The position numbers were made by a program, and so were the translations under genes. This document shows, piece by piece, positions 48,692 through 58,783 of a stretch of 64,000 nt of DNA. The DNA comes from Fasciolopsis buskii (taxonomy: Eukaryota; Platyhelminthes; Trematoda; Plagiorchiida; Fasciolidae): positions 1-64,000 of the forward strand of contig LUCM01007237.1 of NCBI GenBank assembly GCA_008360955.1, read 5' to 3'. Positions within the stretch are counted from its first letter, which is position 1. Each line of letters starts with the position of its first letter. Under the pieces are notes generated by a model. That model made no database searches. It saw nothing but the letters and a program-made list of their open reading frames with translations, and was not told the origin of the DNA.

Positions 48692-49573
48692 TTAGAACAA
48701 GAATGGAGAGATGGGACACCCTTGTCGAACGCCACTAATCGTTTCGAATGAACGTGACAGTTCACCGTATACCCTAACGCGACCATAGGTATTCGAGTAC
48801 AATGCTCGCAACAGGTTCACGAACTTCGTTGGCATACCTTTCCGGTGGAGAGCACTGAGTAGTGCTGGTCGATCCACGGAGTCGAAAGCACCTTTCAAGT
48901 CGAGGAAGACTACGATCGTAGGGCGGCGGTTTGTGTGGCGCGTTTCGAGTATCTGTCGAAGAGTGAATATCTGATCGATGCAACCTCGACCTTGACGAAG
49001 TCCGGTCTGACGTTCGCGGATATTACTCTCACGAATCGATGTCAAACGGCACAACATTATCGAAGCCAACACCTTAGTAACTATCGGAATTAAACTAATC
49101 CCGAGATGATTGCTGCAGTCACTCCGTGTACCCTTCTTGAGGATGGGTATCATCACCGACTCACACCAGGATAACGGGATACACTCCTCGTTCCAAGTAT
49201 CACGAAGCAAGGAGGTAAGTAATTTCATCAGCACTTCTCCACCCAATTTGAAAAGAACTGGGGGAAGGTCGTCGGGACCGGCTGCTCTTCCCCTCTTCAG
49301 AAGCCGAATATTCGACTCCACTTCCACTTCCGTTGGGGGATCAAGTGACACCTCCCAAGGATTCACAGCTCCAGACGTTGGACTAGATATGATAGCGTAT
49401 GGCCAGATAAACTGATCCTTGAAGTGCTCTGCCCAACGGTCCAGTCTTTCCTGTCTACCATGGACGAGCTCTCCAGTCCTGTCGCACACGACTTCACTAA
49501 CCGAAGTTCGCCGCCCACCGCTGTTGCGTATAAGCTTAAACATTCTTTGACTGTTACCTGAAGCGGCCGCCAC
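48692..49573 (-). pseudogene. RTE-like reverse transcriptase N-terminal half, copy B
   Basis: A 293-codon frame with the same blocks as copy A (AAGPDDLPPVLFKL, MIPILKKGTRSDCSNH, QTGLRQGRGCIDQIFTLRQI, VVFLDLKGAFDSVDR). It continues through FETISGVRQGCPISPFLF, the conserved 'sGVrQGcplSPfLF' block that A and C have lost. It stops just after this. The next stretch (48691-48604) carries stops and frameshifts before the YADD block. Confidence 0.9.
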
Positions 49574-49930
49574 TTCCGTCTCTTCGGCTACCTTAACCCT
49601 CCATTTCTAACGGTCATTCTTAAAACTTATCGTCAACTGAATCTGCAATTATCGATGCACCTTACTCGCCTCCTTCCAGGTAGGCAGCCGGCATTTTTCC
49701 TCCATTAGACCCAGGGACCCTTGCAAGATCCATTGTCTTTGATGAGTGCTAGATCTAGGACCACAGGCAAAATCTAATACCAAATGCACCGCCTGCTTAA
49801 GTTGATCCCGATGCTTGTCTACATTGCTGCTCGTTGGAGTTCTCAGTTCCTCGAATAGTTTTGCTCATAGCCGTTGCTAACAGCTGAATCAGACGGACGT
49901 TCCTGCGCGAAGACCGATGCAGCATGGAAT

Positions 49931-52649
49931 TATTTATGGGCATGTCACTCATTCGGATTGATGGACGGGTACTGCTAGGGAGTCCAGGCCCTAAGCAGAA
50001 GAACGATTAGGGTTCTCAACCAAAGTCTTTAGTTCTGAGAAGAACCTGACCGCAAGGCAGCGGGGCATGGCTGAGTGGAAGCCCATCTACTTGGATCAAT
50101 TATTCTTCCACTCATTTTTATGACCGAGCTGCTAACTCAGATCAAACCCTGACCTGGAGGACCAGGAGATTACTTCGTCAGGCCTCTACTCACTGACCTC
50201 CCAGGCATGATTGGATCTTCGGCTTGAGATAAGCCATCCTGTTTAGCTCGCTGGATCATGGAGGTGCGCAAGTCGTTATACCTTGGCAATGTTTAGTCTC
50301 GTTGTGAGGGACACTTGGACGATACCCCCTGTAAGTATTTCTATTAAAGGAATGTTTTGTCGGTATGTTTTTGTTCTATTGGCTTGTAATTTGGTATCGG
50401 CACGCTTCGAAACACGGATAATAACGTATGCATGCACGCCTGCACCTGCAGACAAACGTATACACACATGCACCCCGTCAACTTACCGAGCAGCCAGTGC
50501 TGCGGTCATGCGTTTCAATAAAATAAGCTTATTAAGTACTGTCCCAGCAGGTCGAAAATATCATGAAAACGGCGACTGAAAAGCAAACAGAAATACGAGT
50601 ACACTACTAAGCAACCGGTAGTTCTCCATAAGCCACAACGATTTCTCGCAATATTATCCAAGATCACCAAACCATCAGAGAATGGACTTCAGGGATATCG
50701 CATACTTCGGCTTACGGATGTGGCAACTGTCTACTGCCAATTGCATCCTGCGTGACAGCATCTGCAGAAGTGCATACCACAACTCGCATGCGTTCACACC
50801 AGTTGCACTTATTTTCATGCCGTAGCTCGCAGTTCACTCGTTTAAAACCCTGATGTCTTTGACATCATTAATCCAAAACTAGAGTTCGCCATAAACGAAC
50901 TTCGGAAACAAAATATAGCGGAAATTGAAGCTCACTTCACTAATCAAATTAACCTGTCGTGAGCTGCAGTAGTTGACACTTTTTCCAGGTCCTGGATTTG
51001 CTTACGGAGCTCCACGCAATCCTGATGGTTTTCATTCGGAGGAGGATCGTTGTTCTTAACAATGTGGTACAAGGGTTATACGTGGCATCATGCGAATTCC
51101 AAACATTGTGCCTTTTGTATATCCACAGCTTTTTCAATTGGTCTTCAGCAGTTAAATGATAAATGTTCATTTTTTTACAATCTCGTGGATTGATTCGATT
51201 AATGCAACTATTGCAATTATTAAACTCGATTGATCGTCTTGGCTGAGTACTATTAAGACCAAATTCACCCTCACCGATATTGAGTTTTTCTTGTAGCATT
51301 GTCAGCGTAAACTTTCCCCAACTTTTTGCTAGATTGATGCATATTCTGCCGTTTGCGGAAAAAGTAGATATGATGACATCGCCATGTGGAGTATTGTATT
51401 TTCGCCGAATCGTAAAGTCTAGACAAAAATAAAGTGAATCACTTTTTAAACAGAACAAAGTTAATTAGCTGCTAAATGACAAGACGGTAAAACAGATACC
51501 ATTATTTCTATAGATACAAATTTGGCATCCATTCTGGAAATGCGTTATGCCTTTTTGGATTGTTCAATAGGTTTTTGGTCGCTGGTTCGGTTCAGGATGC
51601 CGTTTGTTCCAAACTAGATATAGTCATGGGGTTTTATTGTGCTGCCTTGCCTATTTGCATTTAATCCGGAATTGGATTTGACGAGATATATCCTTTCCTA
51701 CTTCCCTGAGAAAATAATAGTAAGGCAAACAATCTAAAGTTTGCTTGTAAAACCATTCAACCAGTGCCAGTGATTCCGTGTTATTCGTTGTTACCGTCGT
51801 TGCAAATTTCTACTTACTTTAAAATTTACATCTTCAGTAAAGCTAAGGTTGAAGATTACAATTTGCGCTTTATTTCGATTTGCGGTTTCATTGTTTTGAC
51901 GTTCTGCTTAATCACTGCATGGTATACCCCTCTGCTTCATTCTTTCATGTCTTATTTTGTTCCATAAAACCTACTTCTATTTTTTTAATATCAAGTACTT
52001 CGGCCATTCCTAAGGCGATTTTCATCCTGATGTCTAAATCAGAGACCAAAACGGAGCTACTAAAGCACACGGTTGGCTGCTCTCCCGCTTCCGTGATAGT
52101 TTTCGTATTCCTTGGCCTTGCTTCGGATTGCATCGGTCTCAAGTACTACTTTACAACATTGTCTGCTGCAGAACAAAATGTCCAAGAGCACAGAGTAAAG
52201 AAATATGGCTTGCATGAAAGAGGTTAGGCGGCTGTCGAAAGAACCTAAACTGAGTGACCACGGAGAAGGACATTTACCCATGTTACTAATTTCTCTAGCC
52301 AGCAGCTTAAAGTAACACATTCGGGACAGCTGGCTGATGGTGATTTATATATTTTTTGCTCATCTTTGATTAATTACCACCAGTCATCTTTTAATCGCTG
52401 TTTGTATCAATGACTGCACTGTACTTCTTTGTTGCCTATGGTTTTTGCCGAGTTTTTTATTACTGTTCCAGTCGTAATGTTGCAAATAACGTTTTGTCGA
52501 CTTGATTGAGAAAGTCTCGTTAATTAAGTGAAGCGTTATCGTCTCACAGCACGTCTTCTTCCGTTGTTGGTGAGTGACTTAGTGCACCTAAACATTTGAC
52601 AACATTTATTCATTGGTCAGTTTATCCATGTGTTTGTTTTTTATCACAG
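49931..52649. other. No confident gene; candidate minus exon and 5' gene region
   Basis: This lies upstream of the phosphatase exons on the + strand, where further exons may sit, but none was recognised. On the minus strand 51060-50944 reads as a gene-like frame ending in a stop (see findings). A 169-codon minus frame at 51458-50949 overlaps it in another frame. The minus frame 52142-51945 ends in a charged stretch (SDLDIRMKIALGMAEVLDIK) that I cannot place. Confidence 0.3.
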
Positions 52650-52741
52650 GCGTGGAGAGGTTGATTGATGACTTCAGGCAGGATACGTACAAGGGAGATT
52701 GCCCTATCTATTATGTTCGCGATGACTATGTCGCACGTGAG
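52650..52741 (+). CDS. ACP6: Histidine acid phosphatase (ACP6-like), probable internal exon
   Basis: A pyrimidine-rich tract ends in TTTATCACAG at 52649, and a GTGGGT donor follows at 52742. The exon starts in phase 1 and ends in phase 0. It reads VERLIDDFRQDTYKGDCPIY and then YVRDDYVARE. This matches in shape the ACP6 segment after the 'RSTn..Rn.eS' motif, where a helix leads to a 'gpI.ihTde.dsE' strand. The assignment rests on that pattern and on later exons of the same gene downstream on the same strand. Confidence 0.55.
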
Positions 52742-52843
52742 GTGGGTTTCAGCGTACTTCTCTTGCAGTTTTTATACATGATTTTCGTCCCCTTTTTGGT
52801 GCGATTCCTTCCCCATGTACTTTAAAGCATATCATTGTTCCAG

Positions 52844-52892
52844 CAACCCCTCAATACCTACTCGCTTTGTGACAAGCGACTTTCTAGCACAG
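52844..52892 (+). CDS. ACP6: Possible small ACP6-like exon
   Basis: A TTGTTCCAG acceptor ends at 52843 and a GTGGTG donor begins at 52893. The phase-0 start agrees with the phase-0 end of the exon at 52650-52741. It encodes QPLNTYSLCDKRLSST, which could correspond to the 'lyPNy.sC..lr' segment that follows in ACP6. It is very short and the donor is weak, so it may be chance. Confidence 0.3.
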
Positions 52893-53489
52893 GTGGTGGT
52901 TTCGTTACATGATCAATGAATGGAAGCCGGCGGAAGTGTCTTTGTTTAATATGTGCGTAAACTCACATTTGTTTCCCTGTTGGATTTAGTTTCGTGTTGC
53001 ATTCGAGTTTGCCACACGTTTGTTCTTTTCAGTAGTATCCAACCCCGTGATTATTGGAAAGCGGTTATTTACGTGGTGTCGTTTTTAACTAGTTTTCCCA
53101 GCCCAAATTTTTAATTTCCGCCTCTTTTTATTTGTCCGTAAAGAATAATTCATTTTGTGGACGGTTGTCAATTCATTTGATGGTTTTTTCCAATGCTGTG
53201 TTAGCATTTGTGTAAATGGATATGGACGGATTGCTTGGGATACCGAAGATAAAAACTATATTCATGTACAGCGATTTTCTTAAAATTTTTTTTATTGTTT
53301 CGTGCCCCGGTTATCCATAAAAATTATTTAACGTAGCGAAACTGGTTCCCCACACCATCTCGCTGTAGTAAAACACAGGGAGGAGAGTTTTTTTTGCAGT
53401 GTGGGACAATGCAGACAGGGTGCTCGTGTGAATCTGTTCACCTTTTCAATAAGGGTGTATGTTGAAGGCTTGATCCCATACATCACTGT

Positions 53490-54085
53490 CACCAGCCGTC
53501 AACCTGTAGTTCAGTCCAGTTTGGATAACCGTTAACCTTGCACTACCGTGATCTGGTTCTGGTTTCTACCTCAAGCATAAAAAGAACGGGAAATAGGGAA
53601 AGATCGGCAGCAAAATAACAAGTTGACGGATTATCCAGAAGAACAAAGTTTTCGAATGCAATAACGCCGTTGACTGTGGCACTGAGCCGTGTCACCTAGT
53701 CTCCAACGAGCGCTTCGGGGGATCTCGTGGACCCCAACCCAGTAGCCTAGCTGCACTTATACGAGCCAGCCTACTGGTCAACGCCTTCATACTTTTTGTC
53801 CATGTCATCTTATGGTCACCTCGAAACGTCCTCTAATCATTACCATCCTCGCAGAACGGCGGACAATAAGGCAAGCGTTCTATGTGCACGCGCAAAACAT
53901 GTCCCAACCACCTTAACCTTTTCAAATTCAGTCCTTGTTTTAAGAACTGGATCCTACGACCCAGTATCTTACGCCATACATCTGAACTACTCGAGAAATT
54001 CTCTCACCATATTCCACCAATACTACGAAGACAGCATTGTCCAGATGTCAAATGCTAAATTCTTTGGGGGTATTATTGTCGGGCT
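53490..54085 (-). mobile_element. RTE-like C-terminal fragment, copy E
   Basis: The minus strand reads LKRLRWLGHVLRVHIERLPY, and after a frameshift MTWTKSMKALTSRLARISAA and RLLGWGPRDPPKRSLET. These are the 'LrwLGHvlRMp..RLP' and 'gwgPrDp...WLEt' blocks of RTE-like ORF2 C-termini. It is more diverged from A, B and C than they are from each other, so it is an older subfamily. It lies antisense inside an intron of the phosphatase gene. Confidence 0.75.
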
Positions 54086-54205
54086 CTCTTTAGTGAATAT
54101 CATCCTCTGAGATTATCCAGTGGCAACGCAAAATACGGCTTGTTTACTTTGTATTGCACTGGTTTCTGCTTTTGTCACTTTTTGATAACCTGCAAATCAC
54201 TTGAG

Positions 54206-54403
54206 CCATTTTTATGGATGGAATTTCACACCAATATCACTCTTACCGCTTTCTCTCCCTGTACGTCTGCGCATGGATTTATCCCTTTTTGGGCAACGAC
54301 AGCGAGCAGGATTTCCGTTACCACCGGGGTTGGACCAACTCCTCCCAGAAGTCCATAGACTTGGTGCAGAGGAACTGATCTACGAACTATTGGGTGCCAG
54401 AAA
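54206..54403 (+). CDS. ACP6: Histidine acid phosphatase (ACP6-like), internal exon
   Basis: The frame reads GQRQRAGFPLPPGLDQLLPE, then VHRLGAEELIYELLGAR, and ends in phase 2 at an AAA|GTGAGT donor (54403/54404). GFPLP matches the 'H.lplP.w' segment of histidine acid phosphatases, which precedes the long helix before the HD motif. The start is uncertain. An acceptor at 54205 (ACTTGAG) gives the longest exon and needs a phase-2 exon before it. Acceptors ending at 54302, 54306 or 54309 would give shorter forms, the first in phase 0 and the last two in phase 1. Confidence 0.65.
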
Positions 54404-54523
54404 GTGAGTCTATTTAAGCGCAAAAAGGAACACTTATTTTTAACCACCTGTGTCTAGATACACTAACCAAATATGAATTGCGGTACAAATCCTTGTGTTC
54501 ATTTATTTTTTATGCGAACTCAG

Positions 54524-54601
54524 AGAATGGGACATGAATCTTGCGTTGGTCATGGCTCCCGTGTTGCAAATGATCGTTTGTAATATGCGATCGTTTGAAA
54601 G
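54524..54601 (+). CDS. ACP6: Histidine acid phosphatase (ACP6-like), internal exon
   Basis: The acceptor TATGCGAACTCAG ends at 54523 and the donor GTGAGT starts at 54602. The phase-2 end of the previous exon joins in frame, giving GARK followed by EWDMNLALVMAPVLQMIVCN. This fits the ACP6 helix before the HD motif, where a residue pair precedes 'lqmavgPfL..i'. The exon ends in phase 2 after MRSFE. The matching phases and consensus donor make this a firm exon. The protein would dephosphorylate lysophosphatidic acid, a role known for the mammalian enzyme and inferred here. Confidence 0.75.
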
Positions 54602-54739
54602 GTGAGTCTGACGTTTGTATATATCTTTCCATGACTCTTTATTTTCTCTTTTTATTGCATCTTAGTAGCATGGAATAGTTTGAATATCATCGTTTTTCAT
54701 TATCTGCCCACATGAATCTAAGGGGCTTTGATGTCCGGT

Positions 54740-55003
54740 ATTCTACTTGATCTTTTCACAGCACCGCACATTTCTAGGTATTTCACAGCCAAATTCTGTT
54801 CTAAAACCACTCACTTGACCACGCCGCAGTTTTTGCTTATCGTCTACCTTAAAATTAGTAAATCTGGTTTTGGCAGCTTTCACAGAGTTTGAAATCCAAA
54901 TGATAAAGTTGGTCAACTCGGCCGGATTCGAATTCACACATGAACGTAATCGCTGCACTTGTACCGCGTGTGCTCTATTAGCTGAGCTACGAGACAGCGC
55001 CGG
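54740..55003 (-). mobile_element. tRNA-headed SINE
   Basis: Read on the minus strand from 55003: CGGCGCTGTCTCG, then a strong A-box TAGCTCAGCTAATAGAGCA (54989-54971), then a B-box-like GAATTCGAATCC (54935-54924). The spacing is tRNA-like. The body (54920-54740) shows no known motif, and its limits are approximate. It differs from the heads at 62430 and 46925, so a third tRNA-derived lineage is present. It sits antisense in the large phosphatase intron. Confidence 0.6.
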
Positions 55004-55689
55004 GAGATTTTTCGAGCATTTCACTTACGCACCATTTGTTACCAGTGGTTCCTAAATGAAATTCCGGAGCACCCTTGGACGGGGCCTTGCGGCTTGGCTG
55101 CGCAGCCAAATACAATTTAGAAGCAGCAGATTTGGTCTGGAAGAGCCGTTAACTTGCAGAGTAAATGGAACAGCAAAATGTGAAGAAAAGGCGGGTAGAC
55201 TAAACAACAGCATTTTTTTCACCTAAGACCTCTGGTATCAGTTAACAGTGCGTAATGCCCCCTTAACTTGGACAAAAGGTTCTCCAAATGTGATATCGGA
55301 CATAGATTACGGAAACTATTAGGGAATATTTTAATGTGAACAAAGGTCTTCCTGGAAGGTTTCCCACCATATCTTGCGGTTGGCTTAGGATGCAAAATCC
55401 AACTACTACCAACTCAAATGGGACATCCGTGCTCATGTGAGTAGGCATTTTTTTTATTCATTGTCCGTTGGAAGCAACACTCCGTTGCATCATACCTCCT
55501 GTCGCTGTCAGATCAGTTACGGTTAACGTTTAACGACCGTTAGCCTCGCAATATCGTCTGTTTTTGGTTGCTATCTCACAGCATCCTATACTCACAAAAA
55601 AAGTGAACGGGATGGTGAAAAGTCAACTGTATGGTATTAAATTGAGGAATCCTATACATGAGGAAAGACTGCGACTGCAGGAATGCCTC
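55004..55689. other. Intron sequence, nothing recognised
   Basis: Part of the large phosphatase intron. Only short frames without motifs. Confidence 0.4.
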
Positions 55690-57900
55690 TGATTGAAGCT
55701 TTGAGTCACATACTCTATTATCTCCAACCGCTGCATGGGGCGATCTTGTGGAATGCAAATTAGTATTTTAATGGAATCTGTGCGGGCCAATCTTCCGGTC
55801 AATTATTTCATGTCTTATCGTTGACTGACCACTTCGACCCATCTTCTAGCTGTTACCTGCCTCAGAGAACAGCGAATAACCAGGCAGCCGTTCTGTTGGC
55901 AGACGGAAAATAGGTCCCAAACACCTTTATCTACTGATGTCCAGGGCCTGTTCTAATGCTAAGACCCTGGGGTCCAGTACCTTGCTTTTAACCACTGAGT
56001 TACTGAAAGAACTCTCTCACCACATGCTACCCATGCAACGAAGATAAGTGTTCAAGCACCGAAAGTCTTCGCCCACCTGTCCCCAAAGGTCGTGTTTCTG
56101 AGCCGTATGGCAAAGCCGACCTCACCGTTGCTGTGCTTGTTCGGCCTTTACTCGATACCTCGATGTCATGCGGACGCTCCAGATGCTTCAAGTTGGTGAA
56201 TGTTAATCGATCCTTCTGTCCCCGTGAACGCACTTTGTCCGATTTGCGACCAGTAGGTGAGATGGAACTACCCAAGTAACTCAATCTATCCATGTTACCC
56301 GATTCTACCCCTGATCGACTTCCAGCCAATCCAGTCGTTCAATAATGTTTTACACTTTGATGGTTGAAAACACATCCCAAGCATCAACAAAAATAACTTA
56401 TTTGGGTCTTCATTCAGATGGGCAATATCATCAGTTTTCTCTCTGAGGAAATACCATTTGGGTTATTCTCACCAATCGTTGCGGTGATCTCAGTTAAAAT
56501 TTGGAAAGGAAAGCTGGAAAGTGACGACCCTGACGAACATCGCTGCTCTTGGTGAACTCAGGTTCAAAGTCTGCTGCTCCAATACAGAGATTGGAAAAGT
56601 GAAATGAATGTCGCTACTACACCCTTCAACGAGAGGTAGCGTCATTGATCTGTAAGGTTTATTGAATCAAACGCCCCTTTCAAGTCAAGAAAGACAGAGA
56701 TTCTGGATTAACGATGTACGCACCTAGGGTATAAGACTTGTTGCAGAGTGAATGTGTTTAACGCAATGCCGGCCGCGTCCAAAACCGTCTTGATTCTCAC
56801 GCATATACTTTTCCACAGTGGTGAATAATCGACGGATATTGCTTGCAAGCAGTTTGGATATGATGCTTGCCAAACCGTTCCCTCTTTTATTTTCACGTGG
56901 GGACTTATCACCTTTATTGTAAGTCGGAATAAACGAGGGGTCCACTGTGGTGGGAGCCAACCGAACTGCTCCCTGAAGTGTTCTGACCAACGCTCCAGCC
57001 GACGCTTTCGGAAGTAAATTAGTGAGTGATCGAATTTTCCGACCTTCTCGCTTACATTTGATTTCCGTGGGCCAGTATTCCTAACGAGCCGGTGAATGTT
57101 GCTACTAATGCCCCGGTCTTTTCCATTTTCCTACTTTCTTGGAATCCTGGTCAGATGACGTCTGAGTTGTTTGCTCGTCTCATTGGATAGGATATCCGGA
57201 GGACAGATTCGCGACCATTCCAGCAGAGCAACTAAGGTCGAGGGTATCCACCGTTTCTAAGGTTTACATGGTTCGAATTCCTACTTGGCAGTTGCCACTG
57301 AGTGCAAAGTTTCTTTGATTTGTTTTTCGATTGCTTAGATCCTGGACATTTCGTTGTGACGACAGTCGCGTTGGAAGTTCCAGCTGATACTGAATTCGAC
57401 GATTATTGTGTAGAATGAGGTGTGCGGTACCAATGGATTTCATGTTGATGCAACCACAGAAAGAAAACCGGGCTCGCGCCAAAGCATGGTCTGAGCCCAC
57501 GTATGTGAATCAGAATGATAGACAAACTTCAACCGATCCGTTGTACTGGTGGTGGTCAGTACTATGTTCGATCTGATTCCAACTTTGTGAATGCAACGAA
57601 GGGCACCAGATGAACCAGTGTCGCTCTTTATGACGAACTTTTTTGTTTGGCAGAAATAGTTTTTAGACGGAACAAGGGTTGATGAGACGATCATCGTTGA
57701 CGGTGCGATCGACTGATGCATAAAATGAGTCACAAATGTGCCGTTTATTCTGTTGAACGCACACTTTGAAACAGTCCGGATTAGTTCCGGTACAGCTAAT
57801 CTTTGGACCCGGGCAATCTGCCATCAGTAATTGCTTACACTAATACGACGAACGAACAACTAGGCTTAGGTCTAGTACCATTAACACATGGAGCACAGTC
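55690..57900 (-). mobile_element. RTE-like retrotransposon, copy D, heavily frameshifted
   Basis: On the minus strand: an endonuclease end at about 57500 (GSDHALARARFSFC, family 'SDH.Lvra.f'), RT at 56990-56710 (ISKLLASNIRRLFTTVEKYM, then ENQDGFGRGRHCVKHI), a 'YLGSsis..G' block at 56329-56220 (MDRLSYLGSSISPTGRKSDK), the thumb (TVRSALPYGSETRPLGTG), and a C-terminal part near 55900-55800 (FRLPTERLPGYSLFSEAGNS). The order is correct but every block is in a different frame. Its wording is closer to copy E than to A, B and C. Confidence 0.85.
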
Positions 57901-58783
57901 CGAAGAAACTTCATAGAAACGACTGCTGACTGGGATCCAATGTGACGGTGTACGCTGGGATCACAAGCTCAGGCTGATTACGGGCACTTGAATACGGGAC
58001 ATCTGACACAAGAAGACTGAAACAGAGGGAAGAGGTTGTATCCTGGCTATGAAGAGTGGTAATGGAAGTTAGACATATTATGCTAATTTCGGTTGTTCAA
58101 CATACACGTATTTTATAAGTTCCGAGATTCCTACAGGGTAACTTGCTGCCCTATTTGGTTTACCCAATCGGTAACTTAACTGGGCCTACACAAGCCAGTT
58201 CATCATTTACGATTTTCATATGACGTCACCCGCAGTGAATTGACTGGGCCTGAGTGTTTGCATTAACATTCTCGTGCCTTGATGGAGGTGTTTCCTTGTG
58301 ACGCATGGTTTGATCTACGGCCAATCATTTTGTTGACCCCTTGTTGAATCACTCCTTATTCCTTTCATGCATTTGCTTAGGCCGTGAGGTGAAGTAATCC
58401 ATCAGTCATTTTCAACCACGCTTGCATTTGTCCTTTCACTATTCCGTTTTTTTTCAAATGTGAATAAACCAGATATTTCAGTGTTTGACTTCAAATTACC
58501 CCCGCCTCCCACATCGTGCAGTTGCTCGTCCAAGAATTTAACCGTAGTAACAAGTTTTATTTTGTATTAGCTGTGCTCTTCACGAAACAGATGAACACTA
58601 AGGTCAAAAATGGTCGTAATATAATGGAATGTGTTTAACTTAGCTTGACGGGCAACAGGTACGTAAAATACTTTTTTGTTTTCATTTTTCAATATTCCTT
58701 GTTGTTTCGAATCTTGTTTTCTGTCAACCCGTCAGTCCCCGGGCTAAGTTTTCGGGTATCATGCTGTATAATTGGCCATGATC
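57901..58783. other. Intron sequence, nothing recognised
   Basis: Part of the large phosphatase intron between RTE copies D and C. No open frame or motif stands out. Confidence 0.4.

Larger units (their letters stand above)
47585..49930 (-). mobile_element. RTE-like retrotransposon, copy B (retains YADD region)
   Basis: On the minus strand: a linker with many stops (49930-49574), RT (49573-48692), a frameshift region, the YADD region and C-terminal domain (48603-47779), then a 3' UTR to about 47585. The core (about 48095-49570) is nearly identical to copies A and C. The arms on both sides (47585-48090 and 49575-49930) differ from A and C at many positions. Unlike A and C it still has the roughly 344 bp at 48399-48742. 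Confidence 0.9.

Noticed and set aside
50060..50110. A-box-like GCATGGCTGAGTGG
   Set aside because: No B box at the expected spacing.
50283..50335. Phosphatase N-terminal RHGxRxP exon (LVVRDTWTIPP before a GTAAGT donor)
   Set aside because: The catalytic His and both Arg of the motif are not at the right places. The resemblance is only superficial.
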